A DNA stretch of 64,000 nucleotides from Antedon mediterranea (lineage: Eukaryota; Echinodermata; Crinoidea; Comatulida; Antedonidae). This document shows, piece by piece, positions 11,593-23,766 of the stretch. The DNA lies in NCBI RefSeq assembly GCF_964355755.1, contig NC_092673.1, positions 563,001 to 627,000 on the forward strand, given 5' to 3'. The notes beneath the pieces were generated by a model that saw only the letters and a program-made list of their open reading frames with translations, had not been told where the DNA came from and did not search any database. The number at the start of each line of letters is the position of its first letter. Within the stretch, counting starts at the first letter, position 1. Both the position numbers and the translations under genes were made by a program.

Positions 11593-14500
11593 TTTCATGA
11601 TACATATGAAGAGAATATGTGATGTTGCAAACATTTTAATGGATTTCCCCCTATTTTTTGTGGGAAACCCCTATTCCCAAGAGCCAACCTCTGCCGTATA
11701 GTACCGTACAATATAGGGCCTGTACATGATCTACATTTGACAATGTAGAACTAAAAGATAAGATAAAACACAAGTTATAAATTGTATTGATTAATTAACT
11801 TTTCATTTGCTTAAGGAGTTAGTGTTTCTGTAAACGACATGACCAATGACATTGGACACAGAATGCACGCAGCTGCGAGATTTAGTTTATCGATAGATAG
11901 AATAGGCTTAATTGCCTTGCAAATTGCACGAGTCACAATTAATAGACGCGCTCTGCTATTCTCAAGAAATTATTTACACGGCAGATTTTGAAGGCGAGGA
12001 AAATGCACGGTAAATTGGAGCATAATGATTCTCGAATGTCTTGATTATGATTTGACAGCTAGGAGAAATAGTATTTGATAACGATAGGCGTCAGTATAGT
12101 ACGTGTTGTTAACATCTGAAAGATGATGAGCCTATTTATTTTTTTTTAACTTCTGTCTAGTCTAATGTCAATTAAATTACTTATTAGGAACCCTAGTCCG
12201 TTTTCTTTTTCATAAGTTATAGCGTACGTAGTAATATCATGACAAGAATCCGTCTTATAATTAGAAACCATTCTAGTTGAGGTCCTTATTTTGAAGATGA
12301 TTTCATTATAAATAAACAATAATAAATGACAACCTTCCACTGTATACACTTTGTATGATGCGCTTAAGTTTCCAAAATTACGCCTAAATGTTTATAATGA
12401 GCAATGCTAGGATAATACAGGTTTATTCGAACCGTACTCGCTTGTTGTCACTGGTCAACTGACAGAGCGTTACTTACGTTCTTGCGTCGCGTCCTAGTAG
12501 TATTATAGACCGGGAAACAAACAATATAAAATATTTACTGAATACTAAACTATATACGTAAAAAGTAAAAATAAGACCTATTTCAGAATAATAGTTGCAG
12601 TTAGTATTACCATCCTATAATGGTTATAGTCATGGCTTAAATTGTTCTTGTAATCTTCATGCCAATGTTTAGGCCTAGTATCTGTTGATACAAAAATTGT
12701 TCAATATTTTTTATTGTTATTAGATTCACGAACGTAAATAAGCTCTTCCCTTTCGAATTTCCCGGCCTCACACGTGATCACACTGATAACGATGATCATT
12801 ATTGTTGATATAGGCCTACAATATAGCACTGTAGACCCTAACATTTTTGATAATAATTTAATAAATTAAAATTAAAATTGAGGGCCTACCTTAGTATCAA
12901 GTTGACAATTTTAAACATATTAATGCCTAGGCCAGTGATATTTATAATAAACCTCTCCAAATCAGCAGACGTGTACCGCCGCCGGATCACCGACGCCGTA
13001 CAATGCTCACATTTAATGATGCTACTATACCGCTAGGCCTATCGTTGGTAAATCAGACTTAACCATAATGATGCATTCAGAATGACTACTGAGATGTAAG
13101 GATTTTCGTGGCATCTAATTTAACGGTTTGTCGCAACCAAGGCCGTAATCAAAAACGGATAATGATATTATGGCTGACCAACTGGACAAGTACTGACCAA
13201 TCATAGGTCTATTTTGTCGTTATTATTGTCCTTGAGTTACACAATGTTATTAATAATACAACATACTGATCACAGTAACAGTATAACAAATAATAGTAAT
13301 GTTAGGATTTATTATTTTATTTTATTTTATTTTATTTTATTTAATTTTCAGGCAAACATACATGACAACACAGCGGTGCAGCACCCTGAGGATTGCCATG
13401 AGTGCAAAGCACTATCGAGATGGCTCTCCATATACTGCACTAGAACATATAAGACAAACATATACACAAGATGCTCTACATAGACAAAGACTTAGATTAG
13501 AAAGACATTCATAAATCATGGTCAGTAACCAGTTAAGGTTTGGGAACCAATCCGATTACCTAATTGCGGAACTAAAAAGTGATATTAAAATCAACGTCCC
13601 GTTGGCCCTTTGTTGGGAAAACGAGTTAGCTACGTGCCTTAAATGCGAAACGAAATAAAAACAATTTTGTCGTGTAGACTCTGGCAATTAATTGTTTTAA
13701 TTGGTGAAGAAAGGACCTATATTTCTCCTTTCAATAAAATAATTATTTCTCATCGATCCAAAGACTGTCCAGGTCCGCATCCGCGTGCAATGAATAAAAA
13801 CAGTAAGAAACAAAATATATTTCATAATTGGTTGGAAAAATATTTATTCATTTCAGCTCTAATTATTTCTTTCTAATAGTTCATTGTACAACAGTACAGT
13901 AACGTACAATAGTAAAGATCCAATGAGCGCGTTAATTTGTTACTAGGAAACTACGCTTCTCAGATTGACCATGGGCTGACAGTTTCAGAAATTAACGTCG
14001 GGGTTTTCTTAAGATATATCAATAGCAACTTATCAGGCTGACTGGAACTTATTAACTCCATGAATGTGTTAATTCTTAATTTATTATGTTTCATCTTGTG
14101 GATTTATTTTGTAAATTTAATTTAAGGTGACGTAAAAATCAATATCGCCACCGATGTTGCATCATTTCCACAAATGGTGGTACTAACTATTGTGAATAAT
14201 GACTTAGCCCAAATGAAAACGTACTGTAATGTTGTCAATTTTAATGTTGTATAACCAGTTATTATAAATGTAAAGACTGGCATTTCTTTCATGTATGTAC
14301 TGTATTCTTCCAAAAAAAACATAAAATACGGTAAAAATAATATAAAATAAAAATAGGCCTACATTGAAAGATGTGGTTACGGGTTAAAGTCGTCACTTAA
14401 GTCATAAAGCAACACATATTTTCCCATGCCACAGTCGACCACATATACTATGTGTTCTCCAGAGTATGTTATTTATAGCAGATTAGATGTGACGTAGTAT

Positions 14501-15019
14501 AATTGCAACAATAACATTAATGTTTATATTATTTACATTTCGTCACGTATCTGTATCCAAATCAGTATAATGACGCTTTAAGTTTTACTCGACGAAATAT
14601 TTAAACAAAGTCATAAAATTATTAAAATAACCTATGATATTTTGGAGGATAATATTACTAAAACATTTGCTGAAGACATGATTGATCACATTAAGAAAAC
14701 ATTAGTAGGTATTATATATACCGCCAGTGACCTTATGTTTCTTTGTAGTATAATTGACGCGAGGAATGGTATACATTGTAACTCTGTAAATTAATATTAC
14801 ATTTTATCTTAGAGAAACATGAAGAAGGAAATATGAAAAATAACATAAATATTGTTTAGAACATGACAAATGTTGTTTTAATTTAAATAAAGGAATCTAT
14901 ACTGGTTCATAGATAATACGAACACAATTAAAAGCTTAGACAATTTATCTATTTGTCTTTAGAAAAAACCCACATAATAGGCTACAGTTTGCAAAAGTAT
15001 AACTTAAAAGATAAAAGGT

Positions 15020-15097
15020 ATTTTTTATAGGTTTGTGGTACATCTATTTTTTATAGGTTTGTGGTACATCTATTTTTTATAGGTTTGTGGTACATAT
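15020..15097. repeat. 26-bp tandem repeat, three copies
   Basis: Units at 15020, 15046 and 15072 read ATTTTTTATAGGTTTGTGG followed by TACATCT; the third ends TACATAT. The copies are almost identical. Confidence 0.95.
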
Positions 15098-16115
15098 ATT
15101 TTTCATTTCACTTTATTATAAATTCACTTCCATTTTTCCAAATTCACAAGGGACAATAAATCTCCCAAAAATATCCGTAACATTCAAGTAATGTGATATG
15201 ACCAATATTAATATGTGACATTTAAACTTTGGGGTTTTGTTAAAAAGTATTTTTGTCGTTTACAAACAGTTTGTGGTGTATTTACAACATTCTAAATCTG
15301 TGTCATCTGTATTTTTGTCGTTTTGTTATTTGTGTATTTATAAATTCTAATCTAAATCTGTGTCATCGACATCCCGGTATAGCGTTCTTTCAAAGTTTGA
15401 AATAATGCCCAATGATATTGAGTCACTCTAGCTTATTAACGAGTTTCTTCGAAGAATCTATGTGTAATTATAAGAATATTATGAGAATGTAAAAGTTATA
15501 CTACCACCTGTGAGCACATAACATGTGGTGTTAAGTCAAATACATCTCTCTGAACACTCGTTTATCACTGCTCAACTTCTCTCTGATGCTCCGATCTTAA
15601 ACAAAGTAATACATGCCTTTTGACATAAAATAGTCTTGTGATTTATGACTAGCGCCTTTAGTTAAGGCATTTTAAAAACAGTTTTAATTCCGATCTATCC
15701 CCGTCGAAGTTGGTTGCTATGTTGCTAAGAAACATTGGTTCCGATTGGTTGCTGAAATCTTAGATGTTTTGTGGAGAAAACACGAATCACGAGATGACGG
15801 AGTGCCTCTGCTAAATATATATATATATATTTGGTGGTAGATTATACTATAGGAAGCTGATATTTTATCAATTATTTCAATTCGAATGGAAATATAATAT
15901 GAAGAAACGTTGGAAGGAGTTTTTAAGACAGGTTTATTCATCTAAAAATGGAAGGATCTTGATTGGACAATATCGACAAACATTTCTTTTATTTTACAAA
16001 TGTAATTGACTTATCACACGTCTATTTACCATCAACTTGCATATATAACATAAGTATATGCCTAACAAACTTATATTGTGGTTGTTTGTACATTTGTAAT
16101 TCAGTCGAGACCACC

Positions 16116-17309
16116 ATGGATATTATGAGTACAGTAAGTGTTTGGAATAATGCATCTCAAACCACTGTGGAGGAAGAAAATGGAATGAGCCCTTTTTTTA
16201 CAATTGTCTTAACATTATGTCTGTGTTTACTGGCAATTACCGGATTACTTGGAAATGTTCTCGTCATTGTTGCCGTTTGTAAAACGTGTAAACTTAGAAC
16301 GGCAACAAATTGGTTCATCGTTAGTCTGGCATGCGCAGATCTTCTTGTATGCGTTGTGATCATACCGTTTGCAATTACGTTAATCGCGTTTGGAAGGTGG
16401 GTGTTAGGGACTGTCATGTGCTACATCTGGTCTTCCTTAGACATCATGTGCTGCACGGCATCAACTCTAAGCCTATGTGCCGTCAGTCTTGATCGTTACT
16501 GGGCGATCTTGACTCCTCTCAGATACACGTCATCGATGTCCTTTAGACGTTATCGACTGATGATAATGTTTGTTTGGATCTTTTCGTCCGCTCTTGCAAT
16601 GACGCAGTTGTTGTGGGTTCTTCTGCCAGAAACCGTCACTGTATCCGAAGAACAGTGTACCTACTCAAATAGTAAACCGTTTAGATTGTATTCGAGTGCT
16701 GCGTCTTTTTTCATTCCAATCTCAATTTCAGTTTTTCTTTACTGTCGTATATTTTCTGTGGCTAGACGTCAGGCAAGACGTATTAGTATACAAGAAAATG
16801 TACGTAAACCTGGAAGGAACAGTGGTCAGACAGACGTCATTGAACTCCAACCAAATCGACATGTCTCCATCATAACAGACGTGTTTCACCAAATAGAGCA
16901 TCCACAAGTTGGTAATACACAAACAATTGACACTAAAGACAGTTTACCCAAAAGAACAGTCAGAAGAGCTCTTTCTGTAATTTCATCGGATACAGGTTTA
17001 ATTTTATTGAAATCTCGAGATTGGAAAGCCTTAAAAACCGTTGTCGTGGTCATCGGCGTGTTTATCTTATGTTGGGTACCTTTTGCAACAACTTACGTAC
17101 TAGAGGTATTTTGTTTGAAGTGTGAGTTCTCTTCGACATTGCTGTCTTTGGTTCTTTGGCTGGGATATGCAAATAGTGTCGTCAACCCAGTTATCTATGC
17201 TTTCTTGAACAGACCTTTTAGAAAAGCATTCAAACGCCTGCTTTTTAAAAAATACCGCTTTGGTAGCAATGGATCAATTCCAAATGACTCAAATGAAAAT
17301 AAAGTTTAA
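16116..17309 (+). CDS. aminergic GPCR, D1/beta-adrenergic/5-HT-like
   Basis: Intronless class A receptor of 397 aa. I choose the ATG at 16116 because it sits in a near-perfect Kozak context (ACCACCATGG) and starts a normal short N-terminus with an NNAS glycosylation site; the upstream open frame begins only with TTG. Seven hydrophobic segments are visible. Key residues: D109 (3.32); DRY at 126-128 followed by WAILTPLRY; C102 and C181 for the extracellular disulfide; TM5 serines 193, 194 and 197; CWVPF from 319; NPVIY at 357-361. Position 6.52, usually Phe in amine receptors, is Ala (F323-A324). The third loop is moderately long, with RRISI and RRALS kinase-type sites. The amine-receptor assignment is firm; the subtype (dopamine, octopamine-beta, serotonin or trace amine) cannot be settled by eye. 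Confidence 0.88.
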   Translation: MDIMSTVSVWNNASQTTVEEENGMSPFFTIVLTLCLCLLAITGLLGNVLVIVAVCKTCKLRTATNWFIVSLACADLLVCVVIIPFAITLIAFGRWVLGTVMCYIWSSLDIMCCTASTLSLCAVSLDRYWAILTPLRYTSSMSFRRYRLMIMFVWIFSSALAMTQLLWVLLPETVTVSEEQCTYSNSKPFRLYSSAASFFIPISISVFLYCRIFSVARRQARRISIQENVRKPGRNSGQTDVIELQPNRHVSIITDVFHQIEHPQVGNTQTIDTKDSLPKRTVRRALSVISSDTGLILLKSRDWKALKTVVVVIGVFILCWVPFATTYVLEVFCLKCEFSSTLLSLVLWLGYANSVVNPVIYAFLNRPFRKAFKRLLFKKYRFGSNGSIPNDSNENKV

Positions 17310-18220
17310 CAATATTATTATCTCTGACTTTTAAGAAGTCCCTAATGCTGAGTTAGGACTAGCTTAGTCCCCCGGTAGAAATCTTGTTGGGCCTGCTAGA
17401 CTCGGGTACGACCCTTGGTTGGGTCGAGTAGGCTATAGACAGAGATTAATCCCGGTGTATAGGGCAATTAATTTATTTGAAATACATTTCTATATTTTAT
17501 GAGAACATTAAATATTTGACAGTAGTGTAGTATGTATATTGGAGGCTGGCAAATAAATCTCATAATTTAACGTGCGTGTGAAAATGCGTGTCCGCGACAG
17601 TCCGAAACTAAAAACAACATGTGTACATAAAACGATTATTGTAAAAGTTAGTTTGGAAAAAGAAGAAAGAATGTTCGTACATATAAGTAGTAACATTAGT
17701 ATACTACCGTACTGTATTAATTTCATAATACAGTTAATCATATGGGTCTAGTTACATAGCATTGGTGGTGATGAGTTATATAGGCATATTGTTGTTTACC
17801 GTACGCTATAAAATATAAAAACGTAATATTGTATCTCGAACGTGGATATTAAGGTTAAAAAGTTAAATGTTTACGTATCATGTCTGCTTTAAATAATACA
17901 ATAAGAAACTTATTTGTCTTCAACGATGTATATTTTATCACAAAATTAGTTCGTACTTAATTATAGGATGCTTAAGTATTAAATCCTGATATCGAGTCAT
18001 AGTTTGCCCTTTCAAGCACACTTTTTATAAAGAAAATTAAATTATTCTTCATAAAAAGTGTGTCTTAGCCTATATACATAAGTTAACGTTTATTTACATT
18101 AATTATAATTCAGTTTGAAGAAACATGAATAAATGATTGATTGTGTATAATTATATCGATGTTTTGTAAATTTTGATTGCATCTATTGTGAGGGGAGGGG
18201 TATGTCCTAAATACGTTTTG

Positions 18221-18344
18221 TGATACATGCAATAGCCCACCCTTGCGTAAGTTGCATAGATCACAAAACTTAGTTAGGACTTGATACATGCAATAGCCCA
18301 CCCTTGCGGTAAGTTGCATAGATCACAAAACTTGGTTAGGACTT
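18221..18344. repeat. 61-62 bp tandem duplication
   Basis: Two copies begin TGATACATGCAATAGCCCAC at 18221 and 18282 and run through AAGTTGCATAGATCACAAAA to GGTTAGGACTT or AGTTAGGACTT. They differ at two or three positions. Confidence 0.92.
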
Positions 18345-18850
18345 CTATTTGCATTGTAAAGTATGAATCAATGTTTTCGCTCACATTAATATAATGTTTG
18401 GTATCAACTGCTTATCTCAAATAATATGTAGATCACGCTGCTTGTAAAATTCTTAAGAGATACTAACAACAATCGCTTCGTAATTATTTATTAATCTGTC
18501 CCATTGAATGTTTAAGCAGGGCATAGTGGGAGGTAGATTCCAAGTGCACAATACACTCAGTCTATCGAATGTCAGAAGTACTTACTGGCGACTACACAGC
18601 CTTCGCCAAACAACCAATGCTCATAACCTCAAGATGACAGAAACTGAATTTCAAAATAGAATAGTTGGGGGTAGGTTAAATTGCAGAAAGAAACAATGGG
18701 CAAAATAATAGGCTTTAATATGTCAGACTATCATGATTATTACTGCTGAATCCAGTCTCCTATTCACATTATTAAATATAACCACAAATTTATCTTCCGT
18801 ACTATAATGTTGGGAAATATTAAAATTGTCACACAATCAAGTTATCTAAA

Positions 18851-18992
18851 ACTCTGTCTACACTATCAAACTAGTTTTACAAAAAAAGTGTGATGTGCCC
18901 TAATATGATAGTGATATGATGTAATTGTGTTCATATATGGGCACAACGCATTTTTTTTTTCACATAAAGTTTGATAGTGTAGACAGAATTTA
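18851..18992. repeat. MITE family A, intergenic copy
   Basis: The left end CTCTGTCTACACTATCAAA and the right end TTTGATAGTGTAGACAGA are inverted repeats. The interior holds GTGTGATGTGCCC, TATGATAGTGATATGA and ATATATGGGCACA, the family pattern. Length is about 140 bp with no coding capacity. Confidence 0.88.
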
Positions 18993-20532
18993 ATCCGTTC
19001 AAATTTTGTTTTCATTTTTTGAACTGTCCAGTAAACCGAACGTTGATATATTGACAAATATAAATTGAAATGTATAGGCTACAATGGTTGAGTGGAATTT
19101 GTACGTAGTGAGAACTTAAACATGAACCTATCGGAACTAAAAAGGAGAAAAACAAGCAACAATGTCCCATTATTTTTTACCAACGGACTAAGAATGTTTT
19201 TGTTAGAATGTGTCTTCTATTCAATTAAGTTACAAATGTCATGTCACAACCTTTATAGTATCTATGAGAAAAATTGGTTAACTGAATGAAAATATATTAA
19301 GTACAAATGATTGTCAACCTATTTCTTTTTCTCTAAATATACAAAGTTCATTTTATTTAGACTATCGGTTACCCTGTTGGAACACAAGTACCAAAAATAA
19401 CTTAATAAATCAAGTTATTTACAATCAAATAACTATTTTCTTCAATTGCTGAAAATGTAAACTCGAGAAAAAGATGGGTCAAGTGAACCATTGGGAATAT
19501 AAAGAAGGGGGTTGAGAGGAAATAATGTGCTCTAACCCTAATGAATATTGGAAAGACTATTAAATGCGAAAACATTGTGTAAATTTAGAAACAGTGAGCG
19601 TGTGGACAAACAAATGTAATCTATTATGTTGTTTCTGAATATTAATATGCATACTGTTTTTAATATATGCATATATTTATATTTTTCTTAAAAAACGCCT
19701 ACTACAGAAACGGCTGTGTATATCCTCACCAACTGAGCTTTGTACATACAAATAACGTATGTCTACTTTATCAATAAATTATATTACTGTATACACTAAT
19801 ATAATTAGAGTATAGTTCATATAATATTGTATTTCTTCGCGCGACATGTAACCATACTAAACCGATAGATTATGGGTCAGTATAGGCTGGAGGTAGGCCT
19901 ACAATTTGATTATTCCAATTCTCCCGTATACAATACCTTGGTGTGTGGTGATCTTTTGGCATAGCCTACTTCTACAATGACGTTACATGTTGTTTTTTTT
20001 TTATTTAGGCCCATTATTAGTATTAGTATAACTGGAAGATGTGCCAGAAAATATTATAAATAGGTTATTCTAGTAAAAAGACAGGACAGTTTTCAAAAAT
20101 AATAATGTTCAATTTATATAGCGCAAAATAAGCTCTAAGCGCTGAACAATTAACCGAAAATATAAAAAGCACAAAATGAATTAATTTTGAAAGTGCAAAT
20201 TAAATAAGTGAGAAGTTCTTGTGGCGAATGATTCGTCCATCCAGTACTAATTGAACATTCTATTTTTCCATAGATTATTTTAATTTTCTGTCCGATTCCT
20301 ATGACATCAGACTAATCTGACATTCTTTAGTGTTTGTAAACTCTCGTCCACTGTGAACATGAATATTATTTACACAAACGGGATGGGATTGGAACATTTA
20401 TTTTACACTTTATAATACATTCTGTGATTTACGATCATACATACGTATTTAATAAATTAAAAATTCTTACTTTGTACAACTATAAATTGCGCTTTAAATT
20501 TTTCTTAAAGCATTATTCTATAAACATTTATT

Positions 20533-20732
20533 AAGCTTGGTTAGCTCAACACTACATAGGCGCAATTCAAATGGTTTGACCAATCACAAGCGATGGATTA
20601 TTCGAACTGTAGCTTTTCATTGTCTCGCTTGCGTTGCGTCTGTAGTGCGAACCAAGTTTAACGCTTGGTTAGCGTAACACAACATTGGCACAATGTAATT
20701 GTGGTTTGACCAATCACAAGCTTTAGGGACCC
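20533..20732. repeat. MITE family B, diverged copy or copies
   Basis: The left end AAGCTTGGTTAGCTCAACAC and the right end GTGCGAACCAAGTTTA (ending about 20661) flank the core TTTGACCAATCACAAGCGATG. A second left end (CGCTTGGTTAGCGTAACAC) with the same CCAATCACAAGC core follows directly. Similar to the 6.8-7.1 kb cluster. Confidence 0.65.
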
Positions 20733-21219
20733 ACACCCCCTTGGATTCGCCTATTTAGTTTGAACTTAACGATAAACACTTCTTTTTAATTCATGTTTAA
20801 ATGCCTCTATGTTGGCACTTTTAAATGTTATATAAATGGGAATTTCTAAATATCAATGAATTGGTCTTTGGCTGAAACGTGTAAACAGCACACATTTAAA
20901 ATAGTACACGTTATAGTAATGGCTTCAGCATTCTCAATGTATAGCAATTCTATTCTTTGGGTCATAAATATTTACAAATAACAAAACAAGTAAATAAAAT
21001 GCCATTGATGATGATTAAATAAATTTGTTATGGCAGATGGAAGAACAACCTGCCGTCGTCACATTCACTTCCGTTTAAATGCTCGTGAATCTACTGGAAT
21101 GTGGAGTCAAAGTTCAAATTAACCTGCCATTACAAATTTAGGTTTTATCTAAAATTTGGTAATGATGATACTTTCTCAACACCAATGATTGGCAAGTATT
21201 TTGCAACAGACTGCAAAGG

Positions 21220-23766
21220 TCAATATCGTCCTTCTGATTGGCGTAATTTTTTCCCAAGTTCTTCAATTCTGATGTCTTTAAGTTGTAATAAATGTTCTAA
21301 GCGTCGAATCTTAGCCTGAAGTATCTAGAAATTATAAACATTCAAGTAGATTTAGATATTACTATCAAATATAACAAAATCTGCAATCTGTATTTCCTCA
21401 ACGTATAAAATCAAATGTATTTTATAACTTAGGAAATGTTTCCAAAGCACTAGTATATTTTTTGCTTTGTGTGATTGTATTTGATTGATTATTTTCCCCA
21501 AGTATCTATGTACAACAGATCATAGCTGACTTTCATGACAATCGATATAATATTGGCAACGTCACGAAAACTTTATTTAAATCTCAAGTTATTTGTACTT
21601 CAATATTAAATAGCATGCCTTTTGTGACTGTATTTTGCTCAATTTCTGAGAGCTTAATTTATTTATCTGAAATGTAACATTTTATGTGAAAATAGAGGAA
21701 TAACTGGGAAATGAATTGATAGCATTTTTTGTTAGCTGTATGACTTACTTGTACGGTTTCCTGAGAGGCTAAAAGTGCCTGTTCTTTTTCTTCTATAATA
21801 TACCTGACTTCTGTTGATAATGGTTGACCGTGTTCTGAACTTACATTCTGTAAAGACCGACTTCTGGCAGCATTGCTGTCAAAAATAATGACATTTTAAA
21901 ATAAATCACTATATCTTATGTCGATGTGATAATAATACAGTTTCATCGTCTCGTCGTCTTGTATCAAAAATTATTATTTTAAGATTTAAAAAGATTATTC
22001 ATATTCTGACAGTTTGGAATTTTGGTTTATTTATTATATCATTTTAGGGTAACTTTCTGATTTTAAATTGTTTTTTAATCAAGGAAATCCATTTGGCCTC
22101 ATCTTGAGTGTCTTCGATATAAAATTGTCAATTTGAGGCCAATCATTTTGGGGTTTTTTTTGGTCTTTTTATTTAAACTGTACGATTTACTGTTTTACTA
22201 TGTTATTGTTAAATTTTACAATTTACTAAGGGAATTAAATAAATTTGAATTATTATCAAACCAACTTCAAACCAAACCCAACCAAATATGTATGTCTGGT
22301 TGTTTTAACTTACGTTTGATTTGGTAATCCCCCAGCTTTTGGAACTGATCCATGATGCTTCCCTCCTCTATGATAAGCTGAATAATAAACCAAAATATTT
22401 ACATTAAATCAAATTTCAAAATGATTTATAAAATTAATGACATTATTGTCTTGACATGTTTCTTCACTTCAATAATTTATACTTTATGTGTAATTCACCG
22501 TTGAATGAACACCACTCTAAAAGATTGATGCAGTTTCACACCAGATACATTTAATATCTCAAAATCAATTTCATATTAAACTTTCCAATTGTAAATAGCC
22601 ATTGTTTTCAAAGAACTGCTGTGTTTATATGACCTTCAGAGTCTGTTACATTATTTCAGTACATTATATGCAATCCAATGTTTTACCTTTATCTGACCTG
22701 TCAGATAACCCTTCATATGTTTCAGGAGTCATCTGAAAAATAATAAATAATAGATTTCCAAAACTGTTGCAAATATTATAAAATCAGAGCTTGATTTCAA
22801 TGTCCTGACATTTAATCTTATAGTTTTATACAGGTTTTTGATCTTTTTATCTTTTTATCAAGTTAAATTCATACATTTGTTTGATTCTCTTACTTTGTTA
22901 CCGATAGAAATTTTTTTTTGCTTGTGATAGTTTTCTATCTTGATCTTGAGTTGCCATAAAAATACTTCAACAACACCTGCTTTACAATTAATAACTCCTC
23001 TGATGATATTGTCTGGAACATTAATGTTTAGCTTTGTAAACACTTTTCTGTAAAATAAAACACAATGAAATCAATAAATGTTTTATAAATTTTAAAAGAT
23101 AGATTCACTGAGATGTGGTCATTTAACAAATCAAATTTGAAGTCATCCTTACCGGCTTAGTGTTCCCCAATTGGATAGCTTTTGTTGCGTTGAATTAGCA
23201 GGTGTGTAGTTATGAATCTCCACTAACTTAGGATGAAAATGTGATACTACTTCTGCTGTTAGAACTGTAAAAACAAGATGAAAATTCGTTAAATTAGATA
23301 GATTAACAAATTGTAAATTGGCTATTGAAATAATTAATAGGCCTACGTACACCTACTGTAGGCTAGCCCATGTCTATATTGTTTTCGTCATACCTACCTA
23401 CACAGTAGGCCCCTATATTCCATGGCCCACACAACCAATCCCACACATTGATTGTTTAATAATAATTATTATTATTTAGGCTAATACGCAACAATAAATA
23501 TAATTCTATAATTATAATAATAATATTAATAGACCTACTGCAGTAAAATACTAATTTTGTAGGTTTAAACAAAATTATTTCAAATATTACTAATTAGTTC
23601 TTGTTAGACTTTGGGCTAGGCCTAGGCTTGTAAATCAAGTGGTAATAGACGTACCCCCATCACTAAAGTCGCGGGTGATAAGGCGTTTCGGACGTGAGAG
23701 AGGAATGCTGTCGATCCAAGCATACAATTCTTGAAGTTTTTCTTCATCTAAGCTTTGTTCAGACAT
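21220..23766 (-). CDS. SPEF1: sperm flagellar protein 1 (CLAMP), complete
   Basis: Microtubule-binding protein of cilia and flagella, known from the ciliary central apparatus and epithelial microtubule bundles. Seven coding exons with consistent phases: 23766-23655, 23264-23153, 23047-22894, 22732-22687, 22377-22314, 21875-21749, 21315-21220. The total is 236 aa, the same length as I recall for the human protein. The N-terminal calponin-homology domain (about residues 1-115) carries hallmark words AWIDSIPLSRPKR, FSDGVLTAEVV and NYTPANSTQQKLSNWG. A variable linker follows. The C-terminal coiled coil (about 185-232) reads EEKEQALLASQETVQ then RRLEHLLQLKDIRIEEL. The ATG at 23766 precedes the expected family start (MSEQSLDEEKLQELYAWID). 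The gene is divergent from SFI1. Nothing appears broken. Confidence 0.95.

Larger units (their letters stand above)
9839..16115. other. intergenic between two receptor genes
   Basis: No gene recognised. The stretch holds several short tandem duplications listed separately, a (TTTTA)n run at about 13312-13342 and a fragment of MITE family B near 12440-12500 (TTGCGTCGCGTCCTAGTAG). A 39-45 codon stretch after a 3' splice-like site at 13352 is open but matches nothing I know. The TAGGCCTA-type word recurs near 12670, 12815, 13036 and 14353. Confidence 0.55.
17310..21219. other. intergenic between receptor and SPEF1
   Basis: No gene recognised. An AATAAA at 17552 could serve the upstream receptor. 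The stretch contains a 61-bp duplication, one MITE of family A and one region of family B, listed separately. A widely dispersed-looking segment (ATTTATATAGCGCAAAATA followed by CTCTAAGCGCTG) lies near 20115-20155 and may be another old repeat. Confidence 0.55.

Noticed and set aside
13352-13514. Possible exon after a TTTTCAG acceptor
   Set aside because: The open stretch (about 54 codons) matches no family I know and has no partner exon; the pyrimidine tract is part of a (TTTTA)n repeat.
15963-16115. 51-codon N-terminal extension of the second receptor
   Set aside because: It starts only with TTG, while ATG 16116 has an excellent Kozak context and a normal receptor N-terminus.
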